Origin: CAXTSE01 sp964246985
GTDB taxonomy: Bacteria; Actinomycetota; Actinomycetes; Actinomycetales; Microbacteriaceae
Direction: 5' to 3'
Length of the DNA stretch: 64,000 nt
Assembly (NCBI GenBank): GCA_964246985.1
Contig: CAXTSE010000009.1
Coordinates: forward strand, 79,466-143,465
The first letter of the stretch is position 1; every line of letters starts with the position of its first letter. The position numbers were made by a program, and so were the translations under genes. Under the pieces are notes generated by a model. It was not told the DNA's origin. It saw only the letters and a program-made list of their open reading frames with translations, and did no database searches. Below, one piece after another: positions 41,198-49,756 of this stretch.

Positions 41198-43126
41198 ATG
41201 TCCAGCTCCACCGCCGCGCCGACCGCGACCGGCACCTCGCCGATCCTGTCGCACCGGCAGATCCTCTTCATCATCTTCGGCCTCATGGCCGGCATGTTCC
41301 TGTCGTCGCTCGACCAGACCATCGTGGGCACCTCGATGCGCACGATCGCCGACGACCTGCACGGCCTGAGCATCCAGGCGTGGGTGACCACCGCCTACCT
41401 GATCACCTCGACGATCGCGACGCCGATCTACGGCAAGCTCAGCGACCTCTTCGGCCGCCGCCCGCTGTTCATCATCGCGATCTCGATCTTCCTGCTCGGC
41501 TCACTGGCGGCCGGATTCGCGACCGACATGTACATGCTGGCCGGCTTCCGCGCACTCCAGGGCCTCGGTGCCGGTGGCCTCATGGCGCTGCCCCTCGCGA
41601 TCATGGGCGACATCCTCGCCCCGCGGGAGCGCGCCAAGTACCAGGGCTACTTCCTCGCCGTGTTCGCCACCTCGAGCGTCCTCGGCCCGCTGATCGGCGG
41701 ACTCCTCGCCGGCACCCCCGAGATCCTCTTCACCGCCGGATGGCGCTGGGTCTTCCTGATCAACCTGCCGATCGGCGCGATCGCCCTGGTGCTCGTGCTG
41801 CGCTTCCTGCACGTGCCGCACACCCGCCACAGCACCCGCATCGACTGGTACGGCGCCGGCGCGGTCATCCTCGCCCTCGTGCCGCTGCTGATCGTCGCCG
41901 AGCAGGGTCGCGACATCGGCTGGGGCTCGCCCCTCGCGATCCTCTGCTACGTCCTCGGCGTCATCGGAATCGTGTCGTTCGTGATCATCGAGCGCCGCAT
42001 GGGCGACGACGCGCTGATCCCGCTGAAGCTGTTCCGCAGCCCGACGTTCTCGATGGCCACCATCCTCGGCGTGCTCGTCGGATTCGGGATGTTTGGCGCC
42101 ATGATGACCATCCCGCTGTACCTGCAGCTGGTCAACGGCGCGACGCCGACCGAGAGCGGCTTCCTCATGCTGCCGATGATCCTCGGCCTGATGATCTCGT
42201 CGATCGCCAGCGGCCAGATCATCTCGCGCACCGGCAAGTACAAGGCGTTCCCGATCATCGGCACCGGCTTCATGTCGGCGGGCTTCCTGTGGTTCACCTT
42301 CGCCGCGGCCGACAAGCCCGTGATCTTCATGATGGCCGGCATGCTGCTGGTGGGCCTCGGGCTCGGCCAGATCATGCAGACGCTGACGCTCGCCAGCCAG
42401 AACTCGGTCGGCCCGCGCGACATGGGCGTGGCGACGAGCGGCTCGACGTTCTTCCGCCAGATCGGCGGAACGCTCGGCGTCGCGATCCTCTTCTCGGTGC
42501 TGTTCAGCCGTCTCCCCGACACGATCAGCGCGGCGTTCGGCCGCACGGATCTGCTGCGGAACGCGCTCGACGCCGCCCTGAACCCGGCCATCGCCGACGC
42601 GCCGCAGAACGCGGGGATCATGGACGCGATCTACACCCCGATCGTCGACCAGGTGACGGCCAGCCTCCCGGCGGGAACCGACCTGTCGGATGCGGCCACG
42701 CGCTCCAGCGTCGTCGACCAGGTGGTCGCCAACACGGACTTCGGATCGGGCACGGGCGGCGGAGACGCAGCCAGCTCGCTGAACGGCGACACCTCGTTCC
42801 TGAACGGTGCCAATCACGACCTGTCGGCGCCGTTCCTGAACGGATTCAACGACGCCACCGTGACCGTCTACTGGGTCAGCCTGGCCGTGGTGCTGGTCGC
42901 CTTCGTGCTGAGCTTCTTCCTCAAGACGCCGCCGCTCCGCCAGAAGTCGGCGGCCCAGGAGGCGGCCGACTCGGCGCAGGCCGAGGTCGATTCGGAGCTC
43001 TCTGACATCATCGACGCGCAGCGCGCCGCCGACCAGATGGGTGCGCTCGTCGAGGCGGGCACCGGGTCGATCACCACCGTCGATCCGGCCGGGTCGCCGT
43101 CCCCGGACAAGCGCCGCACGAGCTGA
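41198..43126 (+). CDS. 14-helix MFS multidrug exporter (EmrB/QacA type)
   Basis: 642 residues from ATG 41198; GAGGG 8-12 bases before it favours this start over an upstream GTG at 41147. DHA2 motifs: SSLDQTIVGTSMRTI (motif D1), LSDLFGRRPLFI (motif A) and GVATSGSTFFRQIGGTLG. A long extracellular loop (about 455-555, Asp/Asn/Gly-rich) before the last helix and a charged cytoplasmic tail of about 60 residues are typical of actinobacterial members. Proton-driven drug export is expected. The 150 bases upstream hold AACTTT repeats (41091 and 41117 regions) but no regulator gene. A weak hairpin with AGGCG/CGCCTTTT follows the stop at about 43146-43178. Confidence 0.88.
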   Translation: MSSSTAAPTATGTSPILSHRQILFIIFGLMAGMFLSSLDQTIVGTSMRTIADDLHGLSIQAWVTTAYLITSTIATPIYGKLSDLFGRRPLFIIAISIFLLGSLAAGFATDMYMLAGFRALQGLGAGGLMALPLAIMGDILAPRERAKYQGYFLAVFATSSVLGPLIGGLLAGTPEILFTAGWRWVFLINLPIGAIALVLVLRFLHVPHTRHSTRIDWYGAGAVILALVPLLIVAEQGRDIGWGSPLAILCYVLGVIGIVSFVIIERRMGDDALIPLKLFRSPTFSMATILGVLVGFGMFGAMMTIPLYLQLVNGATPTESGFLMLPMILGLMISSIASGQIISRTGKYKAFPIIGTGFMSAGFLWFTFAAADKPVIFMMAGMLLVGLGLGQIMQTLTLASQNSVGPRDMGVATSGSTFFRQIGGTLGVAILFSVLFSRLPDTISAAFGRTDLLRNALDAALNPAIADAPQNAGIMDAIYTPIVDQVTASLPAGTDLSDAATRSSVVDQVVANTDFGSGTGGGDAASSLNGDTSFLNGANHDLSAPFLNGFNDATVTVYWVSLAVVLVAFVLSFFLKTPPLRQKSAAQEAADSAQAEVDSELSDIIDAQRAADQMGALVEAGTGSITTVDPAGSPSPDKRRTS

Positions 43127-43185
43127 CGCGGCACATCGCGAACAGGCGTCTCATCGGGGATTCCGGTGGGGCGCCTTTTCCGTTG

Positions 43186-43215
43186 TTGACACGCGAGCGG
43201 GGGTCGGCTTATGGT
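43186..43215 (+). promoter_or_regulatory. Promoter of the cellobiose operon
   Basis: TTGACA (43186-43191), 18-base spacer, TATGGT (43210-43215). Transcription would start at about 43222, just before the first operator. Confidence 0.75.
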
Positions 43216-43226
43216 TGCCGGAATTC

Positions 43227-43242
43227 GTGAGAGCGCTCCCAC
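43227..43242 (+). promoter_or_regulatory. CebR-type operator O1
   Basis: GTGAGAGCGCTCCCAC; its inner 14 bases match the Streptomyces CebR consensus TGGGAGCGCTCCCA at 13 positions. It starts about 5 bases after the predicted transcription start. Confidence 0.85.
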
Positions 43243-43250
43243 GGCTTGCT

Positions 43251-43266
43251 GTGAGAGCGCTCCCAC
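43251..43266 (+). promoter_or_regulatory. CebR-type operator O2
   Basis: Second identical copy of the 16-base site, 24 bases (just over two helix turns) from O1, so two repressor dimers could sit on the same face. Confidence 0.85.
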
Positions 43267-43298
43267 GCGGACCCCACCACGCACACAAAGGAGTGACC

Positions 43299-44606
43299 GT
43301 GAGACAATCACGCCCCGCAGCAGCCGCCATCCTGGTCGGCGCCACCTCGTTCGCTCTCCTCCTCGCCGGCTGCAGTGCCGCCGGCGACGGCGAGCAGACC
43401 GACGACGGCCCGATCACCCTCACCGTGACGACGTTCGGCACGATGGGCATCGACGCGAACTACGACGCCTACATGGACGAGCACCCGAACGTCACCATCG
43501 AGGCGACCAACCTCGCCGACGGCGGCTCGGCCCGCGACGACGCCTACGCGAAGATCGCGGCGGGCACCGGCCTGTCGGATGTCGTGGCCATCGAGGAGGG
43601 TTGGCTCAGCAGCGTCCGCGACGTCTCCGACGCCTTCATCGACTTCAACGACTACGGCTTCGAGGACGCCGCCGCCGCCAGTGACTTCCTCGACTGGAAG
43701 GTCGAGCAGGGCACCGACGCCGACGGCCGCGTCTTCGGCGTGCCGCTCGACATCGGCCCCGAGGGTCTCTGCTACCGTAGCGACCTCTTTGCGGCCGCTG
43801 GTCTTCCGAGCGACCGCGACGAGGTGCGCGACCTGTTCGGCGGCGACGACGCCACGTGGGAGAAGTACTACGAGGTGGGAGCCGACTACATGGCCGCCAC
43901 GGGCAAGCCCTTCTTCCACAACCCCTCGTTCCAGTGGAACGCGTTCGTGAACCAGCTCGACGAGGGCTACTACAAGTCCGACGGCACGACCCTCAACATC
44001 GAGGACAACGACGCGATGAAGGACCAGCTGTCGCTGATCGTCGAGAACGCCAAGCTCGGCGCCGGTCTCCCGGCATGGGGCGTCGGCGACCAGGCCAAGC
44101 AGGACCTGTTCGCGACCTACGTCTGCCCGAGCTGGATGCTCGGCGTGGTGAGCGGCTACTACGACGCCGGCACCACCGGCACCGGCTGGGACTTCGCAGA
44201 CGTGATGCCCGGCGGCTCCGCCAACTGGGGCGGCTCCTTCCTGGGCGTCTCCGAGTCGTCGGAGCACAAGGAGGCCGCCGCCGAGCTCGCGCTCTGGCTC
44301 GCCGCCCCCGAGCAGAACAAGGTCTCGTTCGAGGCCGCGGGTCCGTTCCCGAGCTCGGCCAGCGGTCAGGAGCTCGTCGCCGACTCGACCAGCGCGTTCT
44401 TCAACGACGCACCGATCGGCGAGATCTTCACCAACCGCTCGCAGGGCGTCGTGGCGCAGGTCAAAGGCTCCGAGGACTCGGTGATCCAGGACAACGTGTT
44501 CGGCGCGGTCCTCGACAAGGTCAGCCAGGGCGACATCACCGACGGTGACGACGCCTGGAACCAGGCGATGGACCTCCTGCACCAGCTCGTCCCCGAGAGC
44601 AACTAG
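43299..44606 (+). CDS. cebE: Sugar ABC transporter substrate-binding lipoprotein, CebE-like
   Basis: 435 residues. Lipoprotein signal with lipobox LLLAGC (Cys25). Family 1 solute-binding fold (TLTVTTFGTMGIDANYDAYM, FGVPLDIGPEGLCYRSDLFA, GLPAWGVGDQAKQDLFATY). AAAGGAG at 43287-43293 is 5 bases before GTG 43299, so this GTG is chosen over GTG 43293. Operator type, permeases and a beta-glucosidase in the same operon point to cellobiose or other beta-glucosides as ligand. A large hairpin separates it from the permease genes. Confidence 0.85.
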   Translation: MRQSRPAAAAILVGATSFALLLAGCSAAGDGEQTDDGPITLTVTTFGTMGIDANYDAYMDEHPNVTIEATNLADGGSARDDAYAKIAAGTGLSDVVAIEEGWLSSVRDVSDAFIDFNDYGFEDAAAASDFLDWKVEQGTDADGRVFGVPLDIGPEGLCYRSDLFAAAGLPSDRDEVRDLFGGDDATWEKYYEVGADYMAATGKPFFHNPSFQWNAFVNQLDEGYYKSDGTTLNIEDNDAMKDQLSLIVENAKLGAGLPAWGVGDQAKQDLFATYVCPSWMLGVVSGYYDAGTTGTGWDFADVMPGGSANWGGSFLGVSESSEHKEAAAELALWLAAPEQNKVSFEAAGPFPSSASGQELVADSTSAFFNDAPIGEIFTNRSQGVVAQVKGSEDSVIQDNVFGAVLDKVSQGDITDGDDAWNQAMDLLHQLVPESN

Positions 44607-44614
44607 CACCCCCG

Positions 44615-44650
44615 CGCGGCCCCGCCGGATCCGTCCGGCGGGGCCGCGCA
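44615..44650 (+). terminator. Large hairpin between binding-protein and permease genes
   Basis: Perfect 16-bp stem (44615-44630 with 44635-44650) and a TCCG loop, 9 bases after the stop. It has no T-run, so partial termination or mRNA 3'-end protection is likely, giving more binding protein than permease. Confidence 0.7.
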
Positions 44651-44673
44651 TCCCTTCGACGATCGGCAGTCTG

Positions 44674-45681
44674 ATGACCGCGACGCTCCCCGCGCGTTCC
44701 TTCCCGCTCACCTTCCGGCAGCGCATGTCGCGCTTCGACGTGAAGGTCTCGCCCTACCTCTACATCTCGCCGTTCTTCATCCTGTTCGCGCTCATCGGCA
44801 TCTTCCCGATCGCGTACACGCTGAACGTGTCGCTCTACGACTGGCATCTGCTGAAGGGCCAGGGGGACTTCGTCGGGTTCGGCAACTACGTCGACGTGCT
44901 GAACGACGCGCTGTTCTGGAACGCGCTCGGCAACACGATCAGCATCTTCGTGCTCTCTGCCGTCCCGCAGCTGGTGTTCGCCGTCATCATCGCGGCCGTG
45001 CTCGACCAGGCGCTGCGTGCCAGCACCTTCTGGCGGATGTCGGTGCTGCTTCCGTACATCGTCGCGCCCGTCGCCGTGGCGGTCATCTTCTCCCAGATCT
45101 TCAGCCAGTTCAACGGACCCATCGCCGGCATCTTCGAGTCGCTCGGGCTCGAGCCGATCCGCTGGTCGTTCGACGTCTTCCCGTCGCACGTCGCGGTGGC
45201 GAGCATGGTCAACTGGCGCTGGACGGGCTACAACGCCCTCATCCTCCTGGCTGCCATGCAGGCCGTGCCGCGCGACCTCTACGAGTCGGCGGCCATCGAC
45301 GGAGCGTCGCGGGTGCGTCGGTTCTGGTCGATCACGATCCCCATGATCCGGCCGACGATGATCTTCGTCATCATCACCTCGACGATCGGCTCGCTGCAGA
45401 TCTTCGCCGAGGCGAAGCTGTTCGACCAGGGCTCGTCGGGCAACACCTACGGGGGGTCCAATCGCCAGTTCCAGACGCTCGTCCTCTACCTCTACGAGCT
45501 CGCGTTCCCGAGACGCGACTTCGGGCACGCGGCCGCCGTCGCCTGGCTGCTGTTCCTGCTCATCGTGCTGTTCGGCATCCTCAACTTCGTCATCTCGCGC
45601 ACGATCGCGTCCCAGGATGTTCGAGCAACGCGCCTCCCCCGAGCCTCCCGCGCAGCACAGAAGAAGGGGGTGGACGCATGA
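44674..45681 (+). CDS. cebF: Sugar ABC transporter permease, CebF-like
   Basis: 335 residues from ATG 44674. Six membrane helices; the EAA loop YESAAIDGASRVRRFWSITI contacts the ATPase. MalF-type permease. No ATPase gene is in the operon, as in Streptomyces, where MsiK serves several sugar importers. The last bases overlap the next permease gene (ATGA). Confidence 0.88.
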   Translation: MTATLPARSFPLTFRQRMSRFDVKVSPYLYISPFFILFALIGIFPIAYTLNVSLYDWHLLKGQGDFVGFGNYVDVLNDALFWNALGNTISIFVLSAVPQLVFAVIIAAVLDQALRASTFWRMSVLLPYIVAPVAVAVIFSQIFSQFNGPIAGIFESLGLEPIRWSFDVFPSHVAVASMVNWRWTGYNALILLAAMQAVPRDLYESAAIDGASRVRRFWSITIPMIRPTMIFVIITSTIGSLQIFAEAKLFDQGSSGNTYGGSNRQFQTLVLYLYELAFPRRDFGHAAAVAWLLFLLIVLFGILNFVISRTIASQDVRATRLPRASRAAQKKGVDA

Positions 45682-46613
45682 GCGTCCTCATCCGCGACCT
45701 CGACGGCATGACCGCTGTCAGTCCGAAGGAGGAGCGCCGACAGCGCGGGCCGGGCGGCCAGCGCCCCGGCATCCGGCGCCGGCGCAGCTACGACCGCGCG
45801 ACGCCGCTCAGCTACCTCCTGCTGATCGCACTGTTCGCCGGGTCGGCGTTCCCGCTCTGGTGGTCGTTCGTGATCGGCAGCCGCCAGGCGTCCGACATCA
45901 ACCAGGTGCCTGTCGCTCTGATACCCGGCCCGAACTTCCTCGCCAACGTGGCGAAGGCGTTCGAGACGGTCGACTTCGCCAAGGCCCTGCTCAACAGCGT
46001 CATCATCTCGGGGACCATCACCCTGTCAGTGGTGTTCTTCTCGACCCTCGCCGGGTACGCGTTCGCCAAGCTGAGGTTCAAGGGCCGCAACGCCCTGCTC
46101 ATCGGCGTGATCGTCACGATGGCGATCCCGACGCAGCTGGGCATCATCCCCCTCTTCATCCTGATGTCGAAGTACCTGCACTGGACCGGCACGCTCGGCG
46201 CGGTCATCGTGCCGGGCCTCGTCACCGCCTTCGGGGTGTTCTTCATGCGCCAGTACCTGGTCGAGGTGATCCCCGACGAGCTCATCGAGGCGGCGCGGAT
46301 CGACGGGGCCAGCATGTGGGGCACCTTCTGGCACGTGGCGCTGCCGGCCGCGCGTCCGGCGATGGCCGTGCTCGGGCTCTTCACGTTCATGGCGGCCTGG
46401 ACCGACTTCCTGTGGCCGCTGCTGGTGCTCGGCCCCACGAATCCGAGTGTCCAGACCGCTCTCGCGGCGCTGAGCGCATCGGGCGGCCACACACCGGACC
46501 ACTCGATGGTGCTGGCGGGCGCCGTGATCTCGGTCATCCCGCTGCTGATCCTATTCATCGCGGCGGGCAAGCAGCTGATCAGCGGCATCATGTCGGGGGC
46601 GGTGAAGGGATGA
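45678..46613 (+). CDS. cebG: Sugar ABC transporter permease, CebG-like
   Basis: 311 residues. MalG-type permease with six helices and EAA loop IEAARIDGASMWGTFWHVAL. The N-terminal 45 residues are basic and cytoplasmic. It forms the channel with the CebF-like subunit. Stop overlaps the glucosidase ATG. Confidence 0.9.
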   Translation: MSVLIRDLDGMTAVSPKEERRQRGPGGQRPGIRRRRSYDRATPLSYLLLIALFAGSAFPLWWSFVIGSRQASDINQVPVALIPGPNFLANVAKAFETVDFAKALLNSVIISGTITLSVVFFSTLAGYAFAKLRFKGRNALLIGVIVTMAIPTQLGIIPLFILMSKYLHWTGTLGAVIVPGLVTAFGVFFMRQYLVEVIPDELIEAARIDGASMWGTFWHVALPAARPAMAVLGLFTFMAAWTDFLWPLLVLGPTNPSVQTALAALSASGGHTPDHSMVLAGAVISVIPLLILFIAAGKQLISGIMSGAVKG

Positions 46614-48031
46614 CGATGCGCACCTGGCCGGACGGCTTCATCTGGGGCGCGGCGACCGCTGCAGCGCAGATCGAGGGGGCCGCCCACGAGGACGGCAAGC
46701 TCGACTCGATCTGGGACCACTTCGCCCGCACCCTCGGCAACATCGCCGGCGGTGACACCCCCGAGGTCGCCGTCGACCACTACCACCGGATGCCCGAGGA
46801 CGTCGCGCTCATGCGCCGCCTCGGTCTCGACTCGTACCGCTTCTCGGTGAGCTGGGCGCGCGTGAAGCCGGGCGACGGCGCACCCAGCCCCGACGGTCTC
46901 TCGTTCTACGACCACCTCGTCGACGAGCTGCTCGAGGCGGGGATCCTGCCGTGGCTGACCCTGTACCACTGGGATCTGCCGCAGGCCGTCGAGGAGACCG
47001 GCGGATGGGCGAATCGCGACACGGCCGCACGGTTCCGCGACTACGCCGTGCTCGTGCACGACGCACTCGGCGATCGCGTCGGCCACTGGACGACGTTCAA
47101 CGAGCCCCTCTGCTCGTCGCTGATCGGGTACGCCGGCGGGGAGCACGCGCCCGGCCGGACGGAGCCGCGCGCCGGATTGGCCGCGCTGCACCACCAGCAC
47201 CTCGCGCACGGTCTCGCGGTGGCGGAGCTGCGAGCTCTACGGCACGACGACGAGCCCGCTCAGGTCGGCATCACGCTCAACCTCACCAACGCGGTTCCGA
47301 ACGACCCCTCCGACCCGGCCGACCTCGACGCGGCCCGCCGCATCGACGCCCTGTGGAACCGCGCCTACCTCGAGCCGCTGCTTCTCGGGCGCTACCCGGA
47401 GGACTTCCTCCGCGACGTGGCCGCCCACGACTTCGAGGCTCTGGTGCACGATGGCGACCTGGAGCAGATCGCCCAGCCGATCGACTTCCTCGGGGTGAAC
47501 CACTACCACGACGACAACGTGAGCGGGCATCCGCTGCCGGAGGGCACCCCGCCGGGCCTGACGCCGACCGCGAAGCAGACCGCGTCGCCGTTCGTCGGCA
47601 GCGAGCACGTGACGTTCCCGTCGCGCGGGCTGCCGCGCACGGCGATGGGGTGGGAGGTCAACCCCGACGGCCTCCGCACGCTGCTCGTGCGCCTCGGCCG
47701 CGAGTACCCGACGCTGCCGCCGCTCTATGTCACGGAGAACGGCTCGGCCTACGAGGACGAGGTGTCGGCCGACGGCGCGGTGCACGACGTCGACCGGGTC
47801 GCCTACCTCGAGGCGCACTTGGATGCGGTGGCCGAGGCTCTCGCCGAGGGTGCGGATGTGCGCGGCTACTTCGCCTGGTCGCTCCTCGACAACTTCGAGT
47901 GGGCGTGGGGCTATGCCAAGCGCTTCGGGATCGTGCGCGTCGACTACGAGACGCAGGAGCGGATCGTGAAGGACTCGGGACTCGCCTACGCCCGCGCGAT
48001 CGCGGAGTCCCGGCGGGTCCCTGTGGTCTAG
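46610..48031 (+). CDS. bglC: GH1 beta-glucosidase, BglC-like
   Basis: 473 residues. GH1 barrel with acid/base Glu in TTFNEP and nucleophile Glu in YVTENGSAYED; the N-terminal FIWGAATAAAQIEGA is the GH1 signature. No signal peptide, so it hydrolyses imported cellobiose in the cytoplasm. It closes the import operon, and its product glucose leaves the inducer pool. ATG 46610 overlaps the permease stop; ATG 46616 is an alternative. Confidence 0.93.
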   Translation: MTMRTWPDGFIWGAATAAAQIEGAAHEDGKLDSIWDHFARTLGNIAGGDTPEVAVDHYHRMPEDVALMRRLGLDSYRFSVSWARVKPGDGAPSPDGLSFYDHLVDELLEAGILPWLTLYHWDLPQAVEETGGWANRDTAARFRDYAVLVHDALGDRVGHWTTFNEPLCSSLIGYAGGEHAPGRTEPRAGLAALHHQHLAHGLAVAELRALRHDDEPAQVGITLNLTNAVPNDPSDPADLDAARRIDALWNRAYLEPLLLGRYPEDFLRDVAAHDFEALVHDGDLEQIAQPIDFLGVNHYHDDNVSGHPLPEGTPPGLTPTAKQTASPFVGSEHVTFPSRGLPRTAMGWEVNPDGLRTLLVRLGREYPTLPPLYVTENGSAYEDEVSADGAVHDVDRVAYLEAHLDAVAEALAEGADVRGYFAWSLLDNFEWAWGYAKRFGIVRVDYETQERIVKDSGLAYARAIAESRRVPVV

Positions 48032-48057
48032 GACCCGCGCTCTAGGATGGGCGCACC

Positions 48058-49074
48058 ATGACGACGCTGCCGCACACGAGCGCTCCCACGCTGGAGATGG
48101 TGGCGCTCGCGGCGGGGGTGTCGCGATCCACGGTGTCGCGCGTCATCAACGCCTCGCCGAAGGTGACGGCCGAGGCCGTCGCCGCGGTCGAGAAGGCCAT
48201 CGACGAGCTGGGCTACGTGCCGAACCGAGCCGCACGCATCCTCGCGGGGCGGCGCACCTTCTCGGTGGCGCTGGTGATCCCCGAGAACACGGCGAAGTTC
48301 TTCGCCGACCCCTATTTCGCGAGCGTCGTGCAGGGCGTCGCGACCTACCTCGCGGGTACCGACTACACCCTGACGCTGCTGATCGCGGCCGAGAACGACG
48401 CCGAGAAGACGCGGCGCTACCTGCAGGCGGGCAACGTCGACGGCGCGATCATCCTGTCCCATCACAGCGATGACAGGTCGTACGTCGCGCTGGCCCACGC
48501 CATCCCCGTGGTGTTCGGCGGGCGGCCGATGAGCGCCGAGGGACCGGGCGCGTACTACGTCGACGTCGACAACGTGCTGGCCGCACGCCAGATCACCGAG
48601 CGTCTGGTCGCGGCGGGGCGCACCCGCATCGCGACGGTCGCGGGCCCGCTCAACATGGCGGCCGGCCTCGACCGCCTGCAGGGCTGGCGGCTCGCGCTCG
48701 CCGACGCCGGGCTGCCCGAGGGTCCCGTCGTGCACGGCGACTTCACGCCGGCCAGCGGCGCGGAGTCGATGCGCCGCCTGCTCGACAGCGGCGAGCCGTT
48801 CGACGCCGTGTTCATGGCGAGCGCGCAGATGGCCTCCGGGGCACTCGGCACGCTGCGCGAGCGCGGCCTGCGCGTGCCCGACGACCTCGGCATGGTCGCG
48901 ATCGACAACGACTACTTCGCCCAGAGCGCGCAGCCGCCGCTGACGACAGTCGAGCAGCCGACGATCGAGGTCGGGCGGCGGATGGCGGCGGTGCTGCTGC
49001 GTCTGATCGACGGCGACGAGGTGCCGACGGTCACCATGATGCCGACGACGGTGATCGAGCGCACCTCAGCCTGA
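48058..49074 (+). CDS. cebR: LacI-family repressor, CebR-like
   Basis: 338 residues. HTH at about 10-35 (TLEMVALAAGVSRSTVSRVI) with hinge helix ending NRAARILAG, then a sugar-binding core (VALVIPENTAKFFADPYF, DGAIILSHHS). The operon's operators are of the type CebR binds, and the gene follows bglC, as in Streptomyces. TAGGAT (48043-48048) lies 9 bases before ATG, so the gene also has its own promoter. A partial operator lies inside the first codons (48078-48088), suggesting negative autoregulation. Confidence 0.88.
   Translation: MTTLPHTSAPTLEMVALAAGVSRSTVSRVINASPKVTAEAVAAVEKAIDELGYVPNRAARILAGRRTFSVALVIPENTAKFFADPYFASVVQGVATYLAGTDYTLTLLIAAENDAEKTRRYLQAGNVDGAIILSHHSDDRSYVALAHAIPVVFGGRPMSAEGPGAYYVDVDNVLAARQITERLVAAGRTRIATVAGPLNMAAGLDRLQGWRLALADAGLPEGPVVHGDFTPASGAESMRRLLDSGEPFDAVFMASAQMASGALGTLRERGLRVPDDLGMVAIDNDYFAQSAQPPLTTVEQPTIEVGRRMAAVLLRLIDGDEVPTVTMMPTTVIERTSA
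48078..48088 (+). promoter_or_regulatory. Partial CebR operator inside the cebR coding region
   Basis: GAGCGCTCCCA matches 11 of 14 bases of the CebR consensus, 20 bases after the repressor start codon. Confidence 0.45.
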
Positions 49075-49092
49075 GCGGCTAGCGTCGTCTGC

Positions 49093-49395
49093 ATGGCTGA
49101 GGGCGATGTCGTCGAGCACGACGCTAAGAACAACCGGTACGTGCTGAGGCGCGGCGATCACGAGATCGGCCAGGCGGTCTATCAGCGGGGCGCCCGCGGC
49201 GAGATCGACTTCGTGCACACGACGGTCGACGAGGAGCTGCAGGAGCGCGGCCTCGGATCGCAGCTCGCCTCGGGTGCGCTCGACGACGTCCGCGAGAACT
49301 CGGATGCGCGAGTCGTGGCGTCGTGCCCGTTCATCAACAAGTTCATCGCCGAGCACCCGGAGTACCAGGAGCGGACGCGGCGGTCGACCTCCTAG
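49093..49395 (+). CDS. GNAT-like YjdJ-type small acetyltransferase domain protein
   Basis: 100 residues. The compact GNAT-like fold family (COG2388) is shown by GEIDFVHTTVDEELQERGLG, SQLASGALDDVRE and VVASCPFINKFIAEHPEY. Members bind acetyl-CoA, with unknown substrate. TAGCGT (49080-49085), 7 bases before the ATG, marks a leaderless start. The 3' end overlaps the next gene on the opposite strand by four bases. Confidence 0.85.
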   Translation: MAEGDVVEHDAKNNRYVLRRGDHEIGQAVYQRGARGEIDFVHTTVDEELQERGLGSQLASGALDDVRENSDARVVASCPFINKFIAEHPEYQERTRRSTS

Positions 49396-49682
49396 AGGTC
49401 GATGCGCACCTTGCCGGCGTAGACACCGTGGTGGGTCGCGCCCGCATCTCCTGCGAGCGGAGCGGGCGCCGGCAGGATCGTCTGGCGGTCGAGCTCGAGC
49501 TCGAGCTGCGTCTCGTACCGGGCGGGGCTGAAGACCTCATCGCCGATGCCGATGAGCCCGCCTCCGCCGCCTCTGCGGCTTGACGCGCTCTTGTCGGCGA
49601 GGTCGATCCAACCGATCTTCTGAGCCACGACGCCGAGCGCGATCGCCGCGATGACGATGCCTCCGAAGATCAACCAGTCCAC
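49392..49682 (-). CDS. Single-pass membrane protein
   Basis: 96 residues from ATG 49682. N-terminal helix (WLIFGGIVIAAIALGVVAQ), a short Ser/Arg/Gly-rich turn (SSRRGGGGG) and a soluble acidic tail. Not recognised. Confidence 0.6.
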   Translation of the reverse strand: MDWLIFGGIVIAAIALGVVAQKIGWIDLADKSASSRRGGGGGLIGIGDEVFSPARYETQLELELDRQTILPAPAPLAGDAGATHHGVYAGKVRIDL

Positions 49683-49756
49683 GCGTCGACACTACGTCGG
49701 GCACTCATGGTCTGGGTCATCCTCAGGGATGAATTCGGGGTCACGATCAGGGTCGG

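Noticed and set aside
43227..43266. The GTGAGAGCGCTCCCAC pair as a transposon or recombination repeat
   Set aside because: Spacing, position after the promoter and match to the CebR consensus explain it as a double operator.
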